From Candidatus Liberimonas magnetica (GTDB lineage Bacteria > Elusimicrobiota > Endomicrobiia > Endomicrobiales > JAFGIL01): a DNA stretch of 64,000 bases. The translations under genes were made by a program, and so were the position numbers. The notes beneath the pieces are model-generated. The model was not told where the DNA came from. It was given only the letters and a program-made list of their open reading frames with translations, and did not search any database. Below, in pieces: positions 52,401 to 62,018 of this stretch (the stretch's first letter is position 1; each line of letters starts with the position of its first letter). The stretch is from contig JAJAPY010000002.1 in NCBI GenBank assembly GCA_020523885.1, positions 172,023 to 236,022 on the forward strand, written 5' to 3'.

Positions 52401-53450
52401 ATGAAACTAAAAGAATACCTGAACAAGCAGTTAAAAAGAAGCATAGAGCCCGGCCCTAAAGACGATATAGTGTTATCTTCTAGAATAAGGCTTGCCAGGA
52501 ACCTCGATTATAAAGTTTTTCCCTGGAGGGCAAACAACGCCGTTTTAGAAAATATTTGGGAGAGCTCAGCAGGTATCATTAAACGACAGGATGAGTTGAC
52601 CGACCCTGAAGTTTTATATTTCCCGGGTCTTGACCAGTTGGACTTGGAATTGTTGATTGAAAGGCATTTAACGTCGTATGACCATGCTGCAAGTAAAAAA
52701 CCAAGAGGCCTGATTATAAGCGGTGACGAAAAGGTAGTTGTAATGGTTAATGAAGAAGACCATTTCAGGCTCGTATCGATACTGCCGGGTTTAAATTTGG
52801 AAGCTGCTGCAAGGGTGATAGATACGATAGACAATAAGTTATCCCAGGAACTTGGGTTTGCCTTTTCTGAGCAGTGGGGATTTCTTACTGCCTGCCCGAC
52901 AAATGCCGGAACCGGCATGAGGGCATCATGCCTTGTGCATTTACCCGGGCTCATATTGGCTGATAAGATAGAGCCGATGCTCAGGGAACTGGCAAAACTG
53001 GGAGTGGTTGTAAGAGGTCTTTACGGAGAAAACACTGAAGTGCTCGGAGATATGTTCCAGATAACGAACGGCCCGACTTTAGGAAGGACTGAGAGCGAAG
53101 TAATAAAAACCGTTGAACATGTCGTAAGTGCTATAATAAACTACGAAAAAAATGCCAGGAACGAATTAAGGCACGGAAGAACAGCCCTATTGACTGAAGA
53201 CAAGGTTTACCGGGCAAAAGCGATTTTAAAAAATGCAAGAAGCATCAGTTTATCGGAAGCCATGTCCCTGTTGTCAAAGATCAAACTTGGATTGAACATA
53301 GGACTGGATATTCCCTGGGATCAGGAAGCCATAAATAAGCTTTTGATGATTATTCAGCCCGCGCATTTGCAGCAGGTAACGGAAAAAACCTTATCTTTGG
53401 AAGAAACAGATATTGTGCGGGCTATGGTAATACGGCAGAGATTGAACTGA
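52401..53450 (+). CDS. mcsB: Protein arginine kinase McsB
   Basis: Phosphorylates arginine residues in proteins, marking them for ClpC-ClpP. The 349-residue protein has the guanido-kinase core: DIVLSSRIRLARNL (nucleotide-binding), VMVNEEDHFRLVSI with the catalytic acidic pair, WGFLTACPTNAGTGMRASCLVHLPGL with the conserved Cys, and RGLYGENTEVLGDMFQITNGPTLGRTE. These match McsB rather than creatine or arginine kinases. It lies between mcsA and clpC as in Firmicutes, but no ctsR repressor gene is present. Confidence 0.92.
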   Translation: MKLKEYLNKQLKRSIEPGPKDDIVLSSRIRLARNLDYKVFPWRANNAVLENIWESSAGIIKRQDELTDPEVLYFPGLDQLDLELLIERHLTSYDHAASKKPRGLIISGDEKVVVMVNEEDHFRLVSILPGLNLEAAARVIDTIDNKLSQELGFAFSEQWGFLTACPTNAGTGMRASCLVHLPGLILADKIEPMLRELAKLGVVVRGLYGENTEVLGDMFQITNGPTLGRTESEVIKTVEHVVSAIINYEKNARNELRHGRTALLTEDKVYRAKAILKNARSISLSEAMSLLSKIKLGLNIGLDIPWDQEAINKLLMIIQPAHLQQVTEKTLSLEETDIVRAMVIRQRLN

Positions 53451-53456
53451 AATAGA

Positions 53457-53552
53457 CATCAGACTTTAGACCACCGACTGCAGAGTAAAGGCAAAAAGAA
53501 TAAGTTTTTCAGTCTGTTGCCTGAAGTCTGTGGACTGTAGTCTATAACTTGT
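53457..53552. repeat. Imperfect inverted repeat of CAGACTTTAGAC-type words
   Basis: The left arm CATCAGACTTTAGACCACCGACTGCAG faces GTCTGTTGCCTGAAGTCTGTGGACTGTAGTC, which is its rough complement. It occupies nearly all of the mcsB-clpC gap. It looks like another variant of the long-arm elements seen elsewhere in this window, but with different words. Confidence 0.55.
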
Positions 53553-53564
53553 GAGGTAAAAAAC

Positions 53565-56045
53565 ATGTCAAGCAGATTTACGGACAGGGTACAGAGAGTA
53601 ATAATAATCGCTCAGGAAGAAGCCAAAAGGTTAAATCATGATTATGTGGGGACTGAGCACATTTTACTCGGGCTTGTTGCTCTTGGGGAAGGAATGGCAG
53701 CCAAAGTCTTATACAACATCGGAGTAGACTTGAAAAGGGTGCGTGCTGAAGTGGAAAAATTGGTAGGTACCGGAGACAACATCATGCTTTTGGGGGAAAT
53801 ACCGTTTACTCCGAGGGCCAAGAAAGTCCTTGAACTGGCTGTTGAAGAAGCCCAGAGCCTTGGCCACACTTATGTTGGCACGGAACATCTGTTATTGGGA
53901 TTACTGCGCGAAGAAGAAGGCATAGCGGCCAGGGTTTTAGAGAATTTATCCGTTAAGATCAATGACGTAAGACAAGAACTTATGAACATAATAGACCAGG
54001 AATCTGAAACAGCTAACAATAAACATCACGGGACAAAAACATCTAAAACTAAAACTCCTACGCTTGATGAGTTCGGGCGCAACCTCACCTTATTAGCCAA
54101 GGAGTCAAAACTAGACCCCGTTATAGGAAGAGAAGACGAGATAGAGCGCTTAATTCAGATTCTTTCAAGGCGGACTAAAAACAACCCGGTTTTAATAGGC
54201 GATCCCGGCGTCGGAAAAACAGCGATAGTAGAGGGGCTGGCTCAAAAAATATCTTCCAGTGAAGTGCCTGAAATATTGAATAATAAAAGAGTTATGACGC
54301 TTGACCTTGCTTCAGTGGTTGCAGGAACAAAATACAGAGGAGAATTTGAACAGAGATTGAAAAATATTATGGAAGAGATACGCCGGACGAAAAATCAGGT
54401 AATTCTTTTTATTGACGAGCTTCATACTGTGATAGGCGCCGGTGCTGCAGAAGGAGCCATAGATGCTTCCAATATGTTAAAACCTGCCCTGGCCAGGGGC
54501 GAACTTCAATGCATAGGAGCTACGACATTGGATGAATACAGGAAACATATTGAACATGATGCCGCTCTTGAACGGCGTTTTCAGCCAATAATGGTAGAAC
54601 CGCCAAGTGTCGAAGAAACAGTAAAGATACTCAACGGTCTAAAAGAAAAATATGAGAATCATCATAAAGTCCATTATTCGGACAAAGCGATAATTGCGGC
54701 ATCAGAACTTTCGGATAGATATATCTCTGACAGGTACCTGCCGGACAAGGCCATCGATCTGATAGATGAAGCAGGGGCGAGAGCACGGCTGCAGACGTCA
54801 CAGCCTCCTGAGGAATTTAAGGTGAAAGAAGAAGAATTAAATAAAGTCACTATGGAAAAGGAAACAGCAATAGCAAAACAGGAATATGAAAAAGCCGCAC
54901 ATCTAAGAGATAAAGAAAAAGACCTTAGAAAAGACTTGGATGATACAAAAAAACAATGGCGCAGCACAAGAGACGAAGCAAGGCCGGTTATTAGCGCCGA
55001 GGATATCGCTTCCCTGGTTTCAAAGTGGACAAAGATACCTGTAATGCGGTTGACAGAAAAAGAATCGGAAAAGCTGATCCACATGGAAGAAAACCTTAAA
55101 AAACGGGTCATAGGACAGGATGAAGCGATAAAGGTTATAGCTCAGGCCGTAAGAAGAAGCAGGACAGGACTGAAAGACCCTTTAAAACCTATAGGCGGGT
55201 TTATTTTTCTTGGCCCAACCGGAGTAGGAAAGACCGAACTAGCACGGGCTTTGGCGGAATTTTTATTCGGTGATGAAAATTCCCTAATAAGAGTTGATAT
55301 GTCGGAATTTATGGAGAAGTTCACTGTTTCAAGGCTCATAGGTGCGCCTCCGGGGTATGTGGGTTATGAAGAAGGCGGGCAATTGACCGAAAAAGTAAGA
55401 AGGAAACCCTATTCTGTTGTACTTTTGGATGAAATAGAAAAAGCGCATCCTGATGTCTTTAATATACTCCTGCAAGTGTTGGATAACGGTTTCTTAAGCG
55501 ATAATCTCGGGCATAGGATTAATTTTAAAAACACAATATTGATAATGACCTCAAACGTGGGAGCCAGGCTTATATCAAAAGGTAAATCTTTAGGCTTTTT
55601 GGTCCAGGAAGATGTCGGGCACGATTACCAGAATATTAAAGAAACATTAACCGAAGAAATGAAAAAGACATTTAACCCGGAATTTTTGAACAGGATAGAC
55701 GACACGCTAGTCTTTCATCCCTTAGGAAGAGAAGAGATGATAAAAATATTGGATTTAATGCTTGAAAAAGGAAAGAGCAAGATAGCCGAGCACGGTTTTG
55801 TTCTGGAACTGGATAAGGACGCGAAGGACTATCTCCTGGAAAAAGGTTTTGACCCTCAATACGGGGCAAGGCCTCTTCAAAGAGTAATACAAAGATATGT
55901 TGAAGACCCTCTTTCAGAGTACATCCTATCCAATAAGTTCGCTCATAACCCCGGTGATCCTCAGATCAATATTATTGTGACCTTAAACCATGAAGCAAAA
56001 GTTTTGGAATTTAAGCCAAAAGATAGAACTGAATGCGCTTCATAA
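53565..56045 (+). CDS. clpC: AAA+ unfoldase ClpC
   Basis: An 826-residue Clp ATPase that unfolds proteins for ClpP. The N-domain (about 1-145) has two repeats, each with GTEH (E31 and the second near residue 105); in B. subtilis ClpC the equivalent glutamates bind phosphoarginine. Walker A motifs are GDPGVGKT (about 212) and GPTGVGKT (about 550). The middle domain between them contains a UVR-like hairpin (KQEYEKAAHLRDKEKDLRKDL). An LGF motif in KSLGFLVQ lies where the ClpP-binding loop sits. All key motifs are intact. It follows mcsA and mcsB directly; clpP is not in the window. Confidence 0.95.
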   Translation: MSSRFTDRVQRVIIIAQEEAKRLNHDYVGTEHILLGLVALGEGMAAKVLYNIGVDLKRVRAEVEKLVGTGDNIMLLGEIPFTPRAKKVLELAVEEAQSLGHTYVGTEHLLLGLLREEEGIAARVLENLSVKINDVRQELMNIIDQESETANNKHHGTKTSKTKTPTLDEFGRNLTLLAKESKLDPVIGREDEIERLIQILSRRTKNNPVLIGDPGVGKTAIVEGLAQKISSSEVPEILNNKRVMTLDLASVVAGTKYRGEFEQRLKNIMEEIRRTKNQVILFIDELHTVIGAGAAEGAIDASNMLKPALARGELQCIGATTLDEYRKHIEHDAALERRFQPIMVEPPSVEETVKILNGLKEKYENHHKVHYSDKAIIAASELSDRYISDRYLPDKAIDLIDEAGARARLQTSQPPEEFKVKEEELNKVTMEKETAIAKQEYEKAAHLRDKEKDLRKDLDDTKKQWRSTRDEARPVISAEDIASLVSKWTKIPVMRLTEKESEKLIHMEENLKKRVIGQDEAIKVIAQAVRRSRTGLKDPLKPIGGFIFLGPTGVGKTELARALAEFLFGDENSLIRVDMSEFMEKFTVSRLIGAPPGYVGYEEGGQLTEKVRRKPYSVVLLDEIEKAHPDVFNILLQVLDNGFLSDNLGHRINFKNTILIMTSNVGARLISKGKSLGFLVQEDVGHDYQNIKETLTEEMKKTFNPEFLNRIDDTLVFHPLGREEMIKILDLMLEKGKSKIAEHGFVLELDKDAKDYLLEKGFDPQYGARPLQRVIQRYVEDPLSEYILSNKFAHNPGDPQINIIVTLNHEAKVLEFKPKDRTECAS

Positions 56046-56215
56046 ATAGGGGGCACTGAAAAACTCATTGCTCTTTGATTACTCAGATAAAGGCAAGATT
56101 ACACAGATTTAATATCAGTGTAATCGGTGACCCTAAAGGGATTTCACTTAATTAACCCTAATGAAGTCATAATCTGAAGTTCAATCTGTGTAATCAAGGT
56201 CGTAGACCCAAAATA
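56046..56215. repeat. Intergenic region with GATTACACAGATT inverted repeat
   Basis: AGATTACACAGATTT near 56096 and CAATCTGTGTAATCA near 56182 are inverted copies, with a shorter GTGTAATCGGTGACC between. GTAATC/GATTAC words recur. This is a third word family of the long-arm element type. No gene is seen. Confidence 0.55.
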
Positions 56216-59200
56216 ATGTGGAAGAAAATACGCACAATATCGTTAATCCTGCTTCTATTTGTATCTCTTTCTTATATTATCAATATAAGGCTGTTTTTTC
56301 TTGAATCAAGGGTAAAATCAGCCTTAAATATAATCCAAAACCAGCAAATAAGCTTTGATAGGATAGATTATAAATTCGTAAACAGGCTTATCATAAAAAA
56401 TTTAAAAGTAAGTGATGTGCTTGAATGCCCGCAAGTAATTGTCTATATTAACCCCGTAGAACTCTTAAAAACACCTAAAAACCCAGAAAATTTCATAGAG
56501 CATATCCATTTTGAAAAGCCTGTCTTATTTACGGGTCAAAAAATGTTTAATTTCAGACAAGATGATAAAGTTAAGGGCGATATGTCCGGAAAATTCCCCA
56601 GTATAGATATAACCTGGAGCGGAGGGAATGTACGGAATAAATATTTTGATTTGGAAAACAGCGAAGGTTCATTTAGAATAGACGATAAAATAATATTTAT
56701 CCTGTCAGGTTTGATTGGGCAACAAAAACTAGCTATTAAGCTTGAAATGGAAAATAACAAGGCTGCCGTAAGAGGAAACATAGATGTGGATATATCGGGA
56801 AATGATACCCAGATAAATATGAGCGCTTCCTGCCATTATACAAACAAAAATCAATTTAAAATGAATGTTTTTGTGCCTAAAATAAAGTGGAAAACATTTG
56901 ATATATACAACTCTACGGGGAGTTTTATTTTTGATAAAGAAGCAATAAAAGCAGAAGTTTCAAGTCTTGGTTTTAAGATAGACGTGTTTGGTGCTAATCT
57001 CAATGATCTGAAGTATAAGGCAGCTATTGATTTTTCAAAGTTAAATAAACTAATGAGCGGAAGCATAAGTTTAGACGGGAATGTAGATGAGGCTGGGCTT
57101 ACCGGCAGAATAAATGTGCTCGATTTAGTGTATAGAAGGTTTCTGCTGGGAAGCACACAATTTGAGTGCAAATATGATAAGAACAGGAAACTGACCTGTA
57201 AGGGGAGCTCAATTAAAACAAAATACATTGTAGATCTTTCTTTGGATGACCTAAACGAGCTTTTTATAGTATTAAAAGACAGGAAAAATATAACGGGCAA
57301 AATAACCGGAAAGCTGACCCCTTTGAACCTTAACATAGATGTCACTAATTTGTCTCTAAGCGAATTTCCTGTATTGTTTTTAGAATACTCTGAACCGTTA
57401 AAGGGATATATCTCAATTAAAGGGAACTTGACCGAGTCAAATTCATTTATAAATTTAAATGCAGCTGGTCTAAAGACCAACAGTAATGATGAAGCTTCAT
57501 TTAAGGCTGAGCTGATAGAAAAGAATAAACAATGGCAGCTAAAATCTGAATCGTTAGGTAAAGACTGGTATTTCCAGGGGAATTGGAAAAATGAAAAAGA
57601 TTGGGATGTAGATATGACTTTTAACGAATTTAAAGTTGAGAACATTCTGCCTTTGTTAGATGTTAAATTTCCGCTAAAATGCAGGGTTTCGGGTTTGCTT
57701 GCTTTTTCGTCAAAAAATACCGGAAAGCTGAACGTTAAGTTAAAAGATATTTTTTGGGGTGAGGATAATTTAGGTGATGGGATAATTGATTTTGATATGT
57801 CAAAAGATATGGTTTCTTTGCAAAAACTTTCTTTTTACAATAACAAAGGGACCTTAACCGGGAACGGGGGGATTGATCTCTCTTCACAGGAGGATAATTG
57901 CCGGATTAATTTGAGTTGTCATAATTATTATTTGAAACAGAATATGATAAACGGCAATTTAACGGTAATTGGTGATTATTATAATGCGCATAACTGGAAA
58001 TTTAATGGAAAGCTTGAATCTGAAGGCATTCAAGTAAATAAATGGCCAAATAAACCTTTTTTAGCTAATATTGTTTTAACAAAAGATAAACTTGAAGTTA
58101 TAAATTACAATTGGCACACTTTGTCAACTGGGAAACTGGATTTAAGCTTTAGGAGTAAAGCCTTACACGGTGATTTGATATTTACAAATATACCTATTGG
58201 AAACATAGTAAAAGATGCCGGAGGTAAATTGAACGGGAAAGCCTTGGTAGTAGGAAGTCTGACGTCTCCTATTGTAGCATTTAATTATTCTGCAAATAAC
58301 ACAAAATACAGATCATTTTTATTTAACCATTCAGGGATTATCTCTTATGCAAATAGAACGATATCACTTCAAAATATAAAGATGTTATCAGGAAAAAGCT
58401 TTGCGGAATTAAATGGCCGGATATGGCCAAATCCTGATGTTAAAGTAAATTTAAGATCCCTGCCGTTATCTTTATTGAATAAAGTAATTAAACTGCCGTT
58501 TCATGTTTCAGGTACGACTTCCGGAGATTTTAAATTGTCTGGTTCTTATGACAACCCAAACTTGAATTTAAATGCGAGTTGCAATAATTTGTCTGTTTAC
58601 AGGAAAAATATAGATGAAGTCAAATTTAAATTAGATTTGACTGACAAGAAACTTAAAATAAGTAAGTTAACAATTAAATATTCTGACAGTGAAATAAGTT
58701 TGCTTAAAGGAAGCTTTTTAGATTTTAATAATAACGAATATTTTGTAAAGACGGAGTATAAAAATCTGCGTTTAGGCTTATTTGAAATATTCGGGGGTAT
58801 AACATATTCTGGGAAATGGAATTTTGATAAACACAATAAAATTGTTATTAATTCTGTATTAGCAACAAAAAAACTCTGGGTTAATCAACATAATTTAGAA
58901 AATATCTCAGTAGGCGTGTTGTATAAGGACAACAATTTAATTTTAAAAACAAAAAATGAACAAAGTCTAAAAATAAACGGGGTGCTTGATTTAAGTAATT
59001 ATCCGAAAATATATATGAAACATTGTAAAATCAGTAAAAAAATCCAGGGAGAAGTTGCGATAGACGGCGAAATTGGTAAAAACAGGTTGAAATTCGACCT
59101 GTTTGCAAAAAATATACCTGCATTGGTTGTTTCCGAGCTGGCTGATTTACCGGTATATGTTGATGGTAGTTTAGGTGTGAACATTAAGGCCGATGGTACT

Positions 59201-60865
59201 CCTGAAAGACCCAGGTTGCAGGGGGAAATAAATTTATCTAACGGGAATATTGCAGATATGCCTTTTGACAATTTCTATTTACAAGTCATTACAAAAGAAG
59301 ATAATATTTTGTCTATATCAAAACTAAAACTGGTAGAAAAAGATAAATACTCCATAATGGGTAGCGGATTTGTCCCATTTTATTTTACTAATACATCAAA
59401 GAAAAGAATGCAAAACACCCCTTTGAATCTGGTTTTTAGCATTGAAAAAGGAAACTTAAGCCTGCTTTCAAATATGTCCAAAGATATCAAATCTGCAAAA
59501 GGCGAAATAAATTCACAGATAACTCTATCAGGGACACTGAATAAGATAATAGGGAACGGTTATCTAAAAATAACGAAAGGCGAAATATATGCAAGGCGGT
59601 ATTTTCAAAAACTTACTAAGCTGAAAGTTTTTTTATCGTGGAAAAATAATTTACTTAGCGTGAAAGAATTCTCGGCTACCATAGGGCAGGGAGATATGGC
59701 TCTAAACGGCAAGGTCGTATTCAGTAAACTTAAGCCAAAAAATATAGATCTTACATGGCAGACTACCGGAAAAAGGGGGATCTCTATTTCTGTGCCTGAA
59801 TTGCCTATACCTTCCTCGTTGTTTAGTTCTGAGAATCTGGATATACTTACAAATTATTCTGCCGGCGAGCCAAAATTCAATATAAAATTTAAAGGGCCGG
59901 CTGATGGTATACATCTATCAGGATGGGTAGAAATGGAAAATACCCATTTCACTTATCCGTCTATAGTCAAAGCAGCAGGAGAAGACGATATATTTGCGGG
60001 CCTTTGGCCGAATATAGTATGGGACCTTGAACTGAGGTCAGGAAAAAATACCTGGTATGAAAATGAACTTGCAAGTGTGAATACTTCAGGGGGGATAAAG
60101 CTTACAGGTAAAGGCGAATATCCTAAGGTTGAAGGAAAAGTCGAAGCAATAAGAGGCAATGTCATATATTTAGGAAAGGAATTTAAAATAAACAAAGCGG
60201 TTTTTGAAACAAGGGATGCAGTGTCGTATCTTGAAGGTGAGGCTGAGATAGAAGTTTATGGTAAAGACCAGAACAGTTACGATACTATAAAACTGTTTAT
60301 TGATAAATCAAAAATTGAAGATATAAAACCCCGTTTTGTCTCAAAAAACGATTTAAACCTTGCCTCTGAGCAAGCTTTTCAAAAAGCAACGGGGCTTGAT
60401 TCCTCTGAATCATTATCGACAAACTCTATGTTCAGGAAACAGCTTGTTAGATTTTTTGGTTCTAGTTTGACAACCCCTGTTGCGAGGAATTTACTGAAAC
60501 GTACAGGGATAGCAGATACGTTCAAGATCCAATACGTAGATGATGCAAATACAAGCCAGCTCGCAGATATAGTCCCTGCCAGCAAGCAAAGTTTTTCAGA
60601 TATCCTTGCAGGGACAAAGTATTCTATGGAAAAAAGTCTTAATGATAAAATGCTGTTTGGTTATTCGGTGACACTGGATCAGATTCAAGATAAGCTTGAC
60701 ACTAGACATGAATTAGAACTTTCATATAGATGGACTAAAAATATATTCCTAAAAGGTTTATATCAAATACCCACGAACAACCCCTTTATGCAGTATGATA
60801 AAAGAATAACTATAGAACAGCAATGGCGCTTTGGATTACCAAAGAAGAAGAGAGAGGGCAAATAG
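56216..60865 (+). CDS. tamB: TamB-like translocation and assembly protein
   Basis: Very large (1549 residues) AsmA/TamB-type protein anchored by an N-terminal segment (ISLILLLFVSLSYIINIRLFFL). The bulk is a long beta-rich tube of alternating strands (for example DNPNLNLNASCNNLSVYR, RPRLQGEINLSNGNIADMPFDNFYL), the pattern of bridge-like lipid-transfer proteins. The last 350 residues fit the TamB domain (GGIKLTGKGEYPKVEGKVEAIRGNVIYLGKEFKINKAVFE) and end with a barrel-like tail, TRHELELSYRWTKNIFLKGLYQ. It would span the periplasm and help place outer-membrane proteins or lipids. No TamA or BamA gene is adjacent. Confidence 0.85.
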   Translation: MWKKIRTISLILLLFVSLSYIINIRLFFLESRVKSALNIIQNQQISFDRIDYKFVNRLIIKNLKVSDVLECPQVIVYINPVELLKTPKNPENFIEHIHFEKPVLFTGQKMFNFRQDDKVKGDMSGKFPSIDITWSGGNVRNKYFDLENSEGSFRIDDKIIFILSGLIGQQKLAIKLEMENNKAAVRGNIDVDISGNDTQINMSASCHYTNKNQFKMNVFVPKIKWKTFDIYNSTGSFIFDKEAIKAEVSSLGFKIDVFGANLNDLKYKAAIDFSKLNKLMSGSISLDGNVDEAGLTGRINVLDLVYRRFLLGSTQFECKYDKNRKLTCKGSSIKTKYIVDLSLDDLNELFIVLKDRKNITGKITGKLTPLNLNIDVTNLSLSEFPVLFLEYSEPLKGYISIKGNLTESNSFINLNAAGLKTNSNDEASFKAELIEKNKQWQLKSESLGKDWYFQGNWKNEKDWDVDMTFNEFKVENILPLLDVKFPLKCRVSGLLAFSSKNTGKLNVKLKDIFWGEDNLGDGIIDFDMSKDMVSLQKLSFYNNKGTLTGNGGIDLSSQEDNCRINLSCHNYYLKQNMINGNLTVIGDYYNAHNWKFNGKLESEGIQVNKWPNKPFLANIVLTKDKLEVINYNWHTLSTGKLDLSFRSKALHGDLIFTNIPIGNIVKDAGGKLNGKALVVGSLTSPIVAFNYSANNTKYRSFLFNHSGIISYANRTISLQNIKMLSGKSFAELNGRIWPNPDVKVNLRSLPLSLLNKVIKLPFHVSGTTSGDFKLSGSYDNPNLNLNASCNNLSVYRKNIDEVKFKLDLTDKKLKISKLTIKYSDSEISLLKGSFLDFNNNEYFVKTEYKNLRLGLFEIFGGITYSGKWNFDKHNKIVINSVLATKKLWVNQHNLENISVGVLYKDNNLILKTKNEQSLKINGVLDLSNYPKIYMKHCKISKKIQGEVAIDGEIGKNRLKFDLFAKNIPALVVSELADLPVYVDGSLGVNIKADGTPERPRLQGEINLSNGNIADMPFDNFYLQVITKEDNILSISKLKLVEKDKYSIMGSGFVPFYFTNTSKKRMQNTPLNLVFSIEKGNLSLLSNMSKDIKSAKGEINSQITLSGTLNKIIGNGYLKITKGEIYARRYFQKLTKLKVFLSWKNNLLSVKEFSATIGQGDMALNGKVVFSKLKPKNIDLTWQTTGKRGISISVPELPIPSSLFSSENLDILTNYSAGEPKFNIKFKGPADGIHLSGWVEMENTHFTYPSIVKAAGEDDIFAGLWPNIVWDLELRSGKNTWYENELASVNTSGGIKLTGKGEYPKVEGKVEAIRGNVIYLGKEFKINKAVFETRDAVSYLEGEAEIEVYGKDQNSYDTIKLFIDKSKIEDIKPRFVSKNDLNLASEQAFQKATGLDSSESLSTNSMFRKQLVRFFGSSLTTPVARNLLKRTGIADTFKIQYVDDANTSQLADIVPASKQSFSDILAGTKYSMEKSLNDKMLFGYSVTLDQIQDKLDTRHELELSYRWTKNIFLKGLYQIPTNNPFMQYDKRITIEQQWRFGLPKKKREGK

Positions 60866-60977
60866 TCTATGGAAAGGCTTGTGACGTAAAATAAAATGTT
60901 AAAACATAAATTTGACAAAATACTATGTTGTTTAAGATATATCGATATTTTAATGACAATAAATTCTATAAAATTGT

Positions 60978-61006
60978 TTGCCAAAAGTGAATTAAAGAGG
61001 TAGAAT
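60978..61006 (+). promoter_or_regulatory. Probable sigma-70 promoter of the signalling group
   Basis: TTGCCA (60978-60983) and TAGAAT (61001-61006) are 17 bases apart. It lies in the 236-base gap before the kinase and response regulators, the only sizeable gap on that side. Each box has one mismatch to consensus. Confidence 0.5.
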
Positions 61007-61101
61007 TAAGTGTAAAAATGGAAGATAATCCTATATGTCTGCATGAAATTGAGACATTGTAAAGGCTGTCCTATGACAAAATATGCTAAAGGTGGTTAAG
61101 A

Positions 61102-62016
61102 ATGACAAGGGGGTCTAAATTGAGCGAAATAAATAAATTGACATCTGAGAATAAAATGCTGCTTGCTGATATGACGGCACTAAAAGAAATGCTAAAAGAA
61201 AAAACCGTAGAGTTGGAAACTGCCAATAAAAAATTGAAAACAACGGAAAATAAAATGATCCAGTCTGAAAAAATGATAAGCGTGGGAATGTTGGCAAGCG
61301 GGGTGGCACATGAATTAAACAACCCCTTGATAGCTATTTTAGGCCTTGCTGACCTGATCCTGCTTGAGAACCCATCTTACGAGTCTGTGATAAAAGACAT
61401 TAAGGAAATAAAAACATCTGCTTTAAACTGTAAAAAAATAATAAACGATTGGCTGGGATTTGTAAGGTATCAGGAATTTTGTATCCAAACAGCAGATATA
61501 AGTGAAGTAATAGAAAAAACTATGACCATAGCCGGGTACCGGATTAATTCTGACAAAATTGAAGTTAAAAAAGAATTTGAAAAAAACCTGCCCGCAGTAG
61601 AAATGAGCATATCCCATATTCAGCAAGTGTTTCTTAATATAGTAATGAATGCAGCTGATGCCATGCCCCAGGGAGGAGTGTTGAAAATTTCTGCAAACGA
61701 ATCAGTATGGACTGAAGAGCTCTCGAGAAAGTATACCCGCTCTAACAGCCCGGACACAAAACCTATTAAAATCGGTTGTAGGGTCGTAGTAATAAAATTC
61801 AAGGATTCTGGTAAAGGTATTAGCAAAGAAGTTTTACCTATGATATTTAACCCGTTTTTCACTACCAAGGATGTTGGCAGGGGAACAGGATTGGGAATGT
61901 ATGTAAGCTCGGGAATTGTTATGAAGCATAAAGGTACGATCGTTGCTGATAGCGAGGGCTTGGGGAAAGGTTCGATTTTTACGGTTATTTTACCGATAAG
62001 CCAAATGGAGCTGTAA
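61102..62016 (+). CDS. Soluble sensor histidine kinase with coiled-coil N-terminus
   Basis: A 304-residue kinase without a membrane or known sensor domain. Residues about 7-62 form a coiled coil (EINKLTSENKMLLADMTALKEML...ETANKKLKTTENK). The H-box is VAHELNNP with phosphoacceptor H70. The ATPase domain has the N-box NIVMNAADAMPQGG, the G1 region IKFKDSGKGI and the G2 box GRGTGLGMYVS. Its signal probably comes from a partner bound through the coil. AAAGGTGG precedes the ATG. The double-receiver gene starts two bases later, so the two are co-expressed. Confidence 0.88.
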   Translation: MTRGSKLSEINKLTSENKMLLADMTALKEMLKEKTVELETANKKLKTTENKMIQSEKMISVGMLASGVAHELNNPLIAILGLADLILLENPSYESVIKDIKEIKTSALNCKKIINDWLGFVRYQEFCIQTADISEVIEKTMTIAGYRINSDKIEVKKEFEKNLPAVEMSISHIQQVFLNIVMNAADAMPQGGVLKISANESVWTEELSRKYTRSNSPDTKPIKIGCRVVVIKFKDSGKGISKEVLPMIFNPFFTTKDVGRGTGLGMYVSSGIVMKHKGTIVADSEGLGKGSIFTVILPISQMEL

Positions 62017-62018
62017 AA

